Shown here piece by piece: positions 61,393-64,000 of a stretch of 64,000 bases of DNA (position 1 is the stretch's first letter; each line of letters starts with the position of its first letter). The stretch comes from Mycobacterium sp. M26 (GTDB lineage Bacteria; Actinomycetota; Actinomycetes; Mycobacteriales; Mycobacteriaceae), in NCBI RefSeq assembly GCF_001494595.1, contig NZ_LN929907.1:1-64000 (forward strand). The letters run 5' to 3'. A program made the position numbers and the translations under genes. The notes below the pieces were generated by a model. That model was given only the letters and a program-made list of their open reading frames with translations. It did no database searches and was not told the origin of the DNA.

Positions 61393-62709
61393 ATGTCCCC
61401 CACCACCCTTGCCGAGCTGGCCGAGGCGTCGGCAACCAAGTTCATCCTCGCGCTGTTCGTCGACCTGCGCGGAAAGCCCTGCGCCAAACTGGTGCCGGTC
61501 GAAGCGGTCGACCTGCTGGCCACCGACGGTGTCGGCTTCGCCGGATATGCCGTCGGAGCCATGGGCCAGGAGCCCAAGGATCCGGACATGATGGCGATCC
61601 CGGACCCGGAGTCGTTCACGCCGATCCCGTTCATCAAAGAGGGACTGGCCATCGTGCACTGCGACCCGCACGTCGAAGGACGGCCGTGGCCGTACGCGCC
61701 GCGGGTCATCCTCAAGTCATTGATCCAGCGCGCGGCCGACGCCGGCTTCGAGCCCTGGGTCGGTGCGGAAGTGGAGTACTTCCTGCTGACCCGCGGCGCC
61801 GACGGCACGCTGGCCACCGCCGACGTGGCCGACACCGCGGCCCAGCCCTGCTACGACGCGCGTGGGGTCACGCGCATGTACGACCACCTGACCGCGATCT
61901 CCACGGCCATGAACACCCTGGGCTGGTCCAACTACGCCAACGATCACGAGGACGGCAACGGCCAGTTCGAGCAGAACTTCGAGTACGCCGACGCGCTGAC
62001 CACCGCCGACCGCGTCGTGACGCTGCGCTACCTGTTGTCGATGATCGCCGCCGAGCGCGGCATGGTGGCCACCTTCATGCCCAAGCCGTTCGCCGACCGC
62101 ACCGGAAGCGGCCTGCACCTGCACCTCTCGCTCACCAGCGGCGGCACCCCGGTGTTCCCCGCGGCCGCCGACGAGGACAGCCGCGGACTGGGCCTGTCCC
62201 CCACCGCGTACGCGTTCATCGGCGGCATCCTCGACCACGCCTGCGCCCTGCAGGCGGTGGTGGGGCCAACGGTCAACTCCTACAAGCGAACCGGAGCACT
62301 GACCACCGCGTCCGGGGCGTCCTGGGCGCCGAAACTGCCGACCTACGGCGGCAATGACCGCACCCACTACATCCGGGTTCCGGACGCCCAGCGCATCGAA
62401 CTGCGCGGCGGTGACGGATCGGCCAACCCCTACCTGGCCATCGCCGCCGCGCTGGGCGCCGGCATCGACGGCATCAAGCGCAGCCTGGACCCCGGTGACC
62501 TCGGCGGGACCACCGGGCGCACCGCGCTGCCGCCCACCCTGTTACATGCGGTCGACGAGCTGCAGAACGACCCGGTGATCACCGGGGTGCTCGACGCCGC
62601 CGGTGACGGTGTCGCCCGCTACTTCGCCGACATCAAGCGCGACGAGTTCTTCGCCTACCACAGCGCGGTATCCGCCTGGGAGGTCGATCAGTACCTGACC
62701 GCCTTCTGA
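61393..62709 (+). CDS. Type III glutamine synthetase-like enzyme (GlnT / gamma-glutamylmethylamide synthetase-like)
   Basis: 438 residues from ATG MSPTTLAELAEASATKF with GGAGA upstream. GS catalytic landmarks: GAEVEYFL (Glu metal ligands), NDHEDGNGQFEQNFEYADALTTAD, GSGLHLHLSL, VGPTVNSYKR and RIELRGGDGSANPYLAIAA. The type III/GmaS subfamily is typical next to GlxBCD-type genes. It could use ammonium or methylamine as acceptor; the sequence does not choose. Confidence 0.88.
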   Translation: MSPTTLAELAEASATKFILALFVDLRGKPCAKLVPVEAVDLLATDGVGFAGYAVGAMGQEPKDPDMMAIPDPESFTPIPFIKEGLAIVHCDPHVEGRPWPYAPRVILKSLIQRAADAGFEPWVGAEVEYFLLTRGADGTLATADVADTAAQPCYDARGVTRMYDHLTAISTAMNTLGWSNYANDHEDGNGQFEQNFEYADALTTADRVVTLRYLLSMIAAERGMVATFMPKPFADRTGSGLHLHLSLTSGGTPVFPAAADEDSRGLGLSPTAYAFIGGILDHACALQAVVGPTVNSYKRTGALTTASGASWAPKLPTYGGNDRTHYIRVPDAQRIELRGGDGSANPYLAIAAALGAGIDGIKRSLDPGDLGGTTGRTALPPTLLHAVDELQNDPVITGVLDAAGDGVARYFADIKRDEFFAYHSAVSAWEVDQYLTAF

Positions 62710-62737
62710 GCGTCGCCGACGCGAGAAAGGAACCACC

Positions 62738-63634
62738 ATGTGCGGGATCGTGGGTCTTCACCTGCGCAACCCCGAGCTCTACCCCCGGCTCGGTGCTCTG
62801 CTCAGCGGCATGCTGTGCGAAATGTCCGGCCGGGGAAGCGATTCGGCCGGTGTGGCCGTATACGGCGACCCCACCTGGTCACCGCCCGGGCTCAGCACGC
62901 TCTCGGTCCTCGACATCGAGGCCGGCACCGAGGAGATCACCCGGTCACTGGGCAGCGCGCTCGGTGTCACCGTCTCGGCGCATCATGTCGACGAGACGCT
63001 GCTGATCTCGGCCGACGTGGCACCGGAGACCTTGCGGGCCGCAGTGGCCGCCGACTTCCCGGGTGCCCTGATCGCCGGCTTCGGCCGGGACCTGGCCGTG
63101 CTCAAGGGCGTTGGTCATCCCCGCGCGCTGACCGAGGCCTGGGGCCTGGCCGCCGCGCAGGGCTGGCAGGGGGTCGGCCACACCCGGATGGCCACCGAAT
63201 CTGCAGTGGTGCCCGCCGGCGCCCACCCCTACGCCGTGGGACCCGAGCAGTGCCTGGTGCACAACGGATCATTCGCCAACCACGCCACGATCCGTCGCGA
63301 CCTGATCGCCCGGGGTGTGGTGTTCGACAGCGAGAACGACACCGAGGTCGGCGCGCGCTTCGTCGCCGACCAGCTGGCGGCCGGCCGCGACGTGGAAACC
63401 GCGCTCAAGGAGCTGTGCGCCACCTTCGACGGCTTCTACACGCTGCTGGTGTCCAACCACGATTCGTTCGCCGTGGTGCGGGATGCGATCGCGTGCAAGC
63501 CGGCCGTGATCGCCGAGACCGATGACTGGGTGGCGATGGGCAGCGAGTACCGCGCCCTGGCCGGTCTGCCCGGTGTGGAGAAGGCCGTCATCTGGGAACC
63601 CGAGCCGGAGGTGGTGTACGTATGGACGCGCTGA
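62738..63634 (+). CDS. Class II glutamine amidotransferase (GlxB / MgsA-like)
   Basis: 298 residues. Catalytic Cys2 (MCGIVGLH), GRGSDSAGVAVYG, GVGHTRMATES and LVHNGSFANH (Asn/Gly of the glutaminase). This is the free-standing glutaminase-like subunit of the glutamate-synthase-related GlxBCD or N-methylglutamate synthase (MgsABC). Overlaps the next gene by 13 bp. Confidence 0.86.
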   Translation: MCGIVGLHLRNPELYPRLGALLSGMLCEMSGRGSDSAGVAVYGDPTWSPPGLSTLSVLDIEAGTEEITRSLGSALGVTVSAHHVDETLLISADVAPETLRAAVAADFPGALIAGFGRDLAVLKGVGHPRALTEAWGLAAAQGWQGVGHTRMATESAVVPAGAHPYAVGPEQCLVHNGSFANHATIRRDLIARGVVFDSENDTEVGARFVADQLAAGRDVETALKELCATFDGFYTLLVSNHDSFAVVRDAIACKPAVIAETDDWVAMGSEYRALAGLPGVEKAVIWEPEPEVVYVWTR

Positions 63635-64000
63635 CCTCCTTTGATCTCGCCACGGTGGGACTGCGCGAGGTCAACGCCCATCTGCACACACCCGGCCTCT
63701 CCGGAGAGTTCCTCATCACCAATCCCGCAGGGGCACATAACGTCGCAGTCGGACTCGACGCGCCGGTGCGGGTCACCATCGACGGGCATGTCGGCTACTA
63801 CGCCGCCGGGATGAACCAGCAGGCCGAGGTCATCATCAACGGCAACGCCGGCACCGGCGTCGCCGAGAACATGATGAGCGGCACCGTGTGGGTCAAGGGC
63901 AACGCCTCCCAGTCGGCCGGTGCCACCGCGCACGGCGGTCTGCTGGTGATCGAGGGCAACGCCGCGGCACGTTGCGGTATCTCGATGAAGGGGGTGGACA
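63622..64000 (+). CDS. GXGXG-motif protein (GlxC / MgsB-like), 3' end outside window
   Basis: ATG MDALTSFDLATVGLREVNAHLHT. The 126 residues visible form the right-handed beta-helix repeats of the glutamate synthase alpha C-terminal domain (VTIDGHVGYYAAGMNQQAEVIINGNAGTGVAENMMSGTVWVKGNASQSAGATAHGGLLVIEGNAAARCGISMKG). Runs off the right edge; an FMN-binding GlxD/MgsC gene would be expected next. Confidence 0.85.
   Translation, partial: MDALTSFDLATVGLREVNAHLHTPGLSGEFLITNPAGAHNVAVGLDAPVRVTIDGHVGYYAAGMNQQAEVIINGNAGTGVAENMMSGTVWVKGNASQSAGATAHGGLLVIEGNAAARCGISMKGVD

Overview
The window is high-GC actinobacterial DNA that reads as a non-tuberculous Mycobacterium (Mycolicibacterium-type) chromosome. 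The signs are F420-dependent enzymes (an LLM oxidoreductase and a Ddn-like reductase), a complete ergothioneine cluster (egtA-E), an asd/ask pair, and a gene order that follows, from memory, the M. tuberculosis Rv3688c-Rv3709c interval: YqeY, the Rv3689-Rv3693 MoxR/DUF58 operon, SpoIIM, RDD, glpK, the Rv3698/Rv3699 pair, egtE-D-C-B-A, a sensor-domain protein, DUF4185, asd, ask. Many starts overlap upstream stops (GTGA/ATGA), and several promoters look leaderless (TANNNT 6-8 nt before the start codon).

Layout. 1-9.5 kb: oxidative-stress and redox genes (Tat multicopper oxidase lipoprotein, KstD-like flavoprotein, a diiron haem-oxygenase-like protein with CDGSH and HemK2-like partners, hemerythrin, Mn-catalase, F420 LLM enzyme, YqeY). 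9.5-14.8 kb: MoxR-DUF58-DUF4129-DUF4350 operon. 15-17.9 kb: a large secreted beta-propeller protein with an unusual C-terminus that may be aerolysin-like. 17.9-21.9 kb: SpoIIM-like, RDD, Ddn-like, NTF2-like and SDR genes. 21.9-32.6 kb: a compact 10.7-kb integrated element. 32.6-38.5 kb: carotenoid oxygenase, ANTAR and GntR regulators, NCS1 transporter, two PadR regulators. 38.5-50 kb: glpK, methyltransferases, GCS2 ligase, TetR/hydrolase pair, egtEDCBA. 50-59.9 kb: sensor-domain protein, catalase, a frameshifted Pro/Gly-rich membrane gene, TauE, a small low-GC insert, DUF4185, asd, ask, nitroreductase. 60-64 kb: amt, type III glutamine synthetase/GmaS-like gene and glutamate-synthase-like subunits, probably under GlnR.

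The most interesting object is the 21,914-32,601 element. It carries a tyrosine integrase, a repressor, an AlpA/Xis-like HTH, a RepA-like ATPase, an HNH nuclease, large terminase, portal, scaffold, HK97-fold capsid and two connector genes. It has no recognisable tail, protease or lysis genes. This is the gene content expected of a capsid-forming phage satellite, or a phiRv1/phiRv2-like element, rather than an intact prophage. It sits in the last codons of a carotenoid oxygenase gene, with the 15-bp att core covering the codon for the fourth iron-ligand histidine. It supplies its own replacement 3' end and has separated that gene from the SDR/NTF2 genes that were probably co-transcribed with it.

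Other points of note: a 57-bp duplication of the DUF4185 gene 3' end flanking a 1.1-kb insert with two orphan small genes, a 36-bp tandem repeat inside egtC, a G8-tract frameshift, and several sharp operator palindromes.
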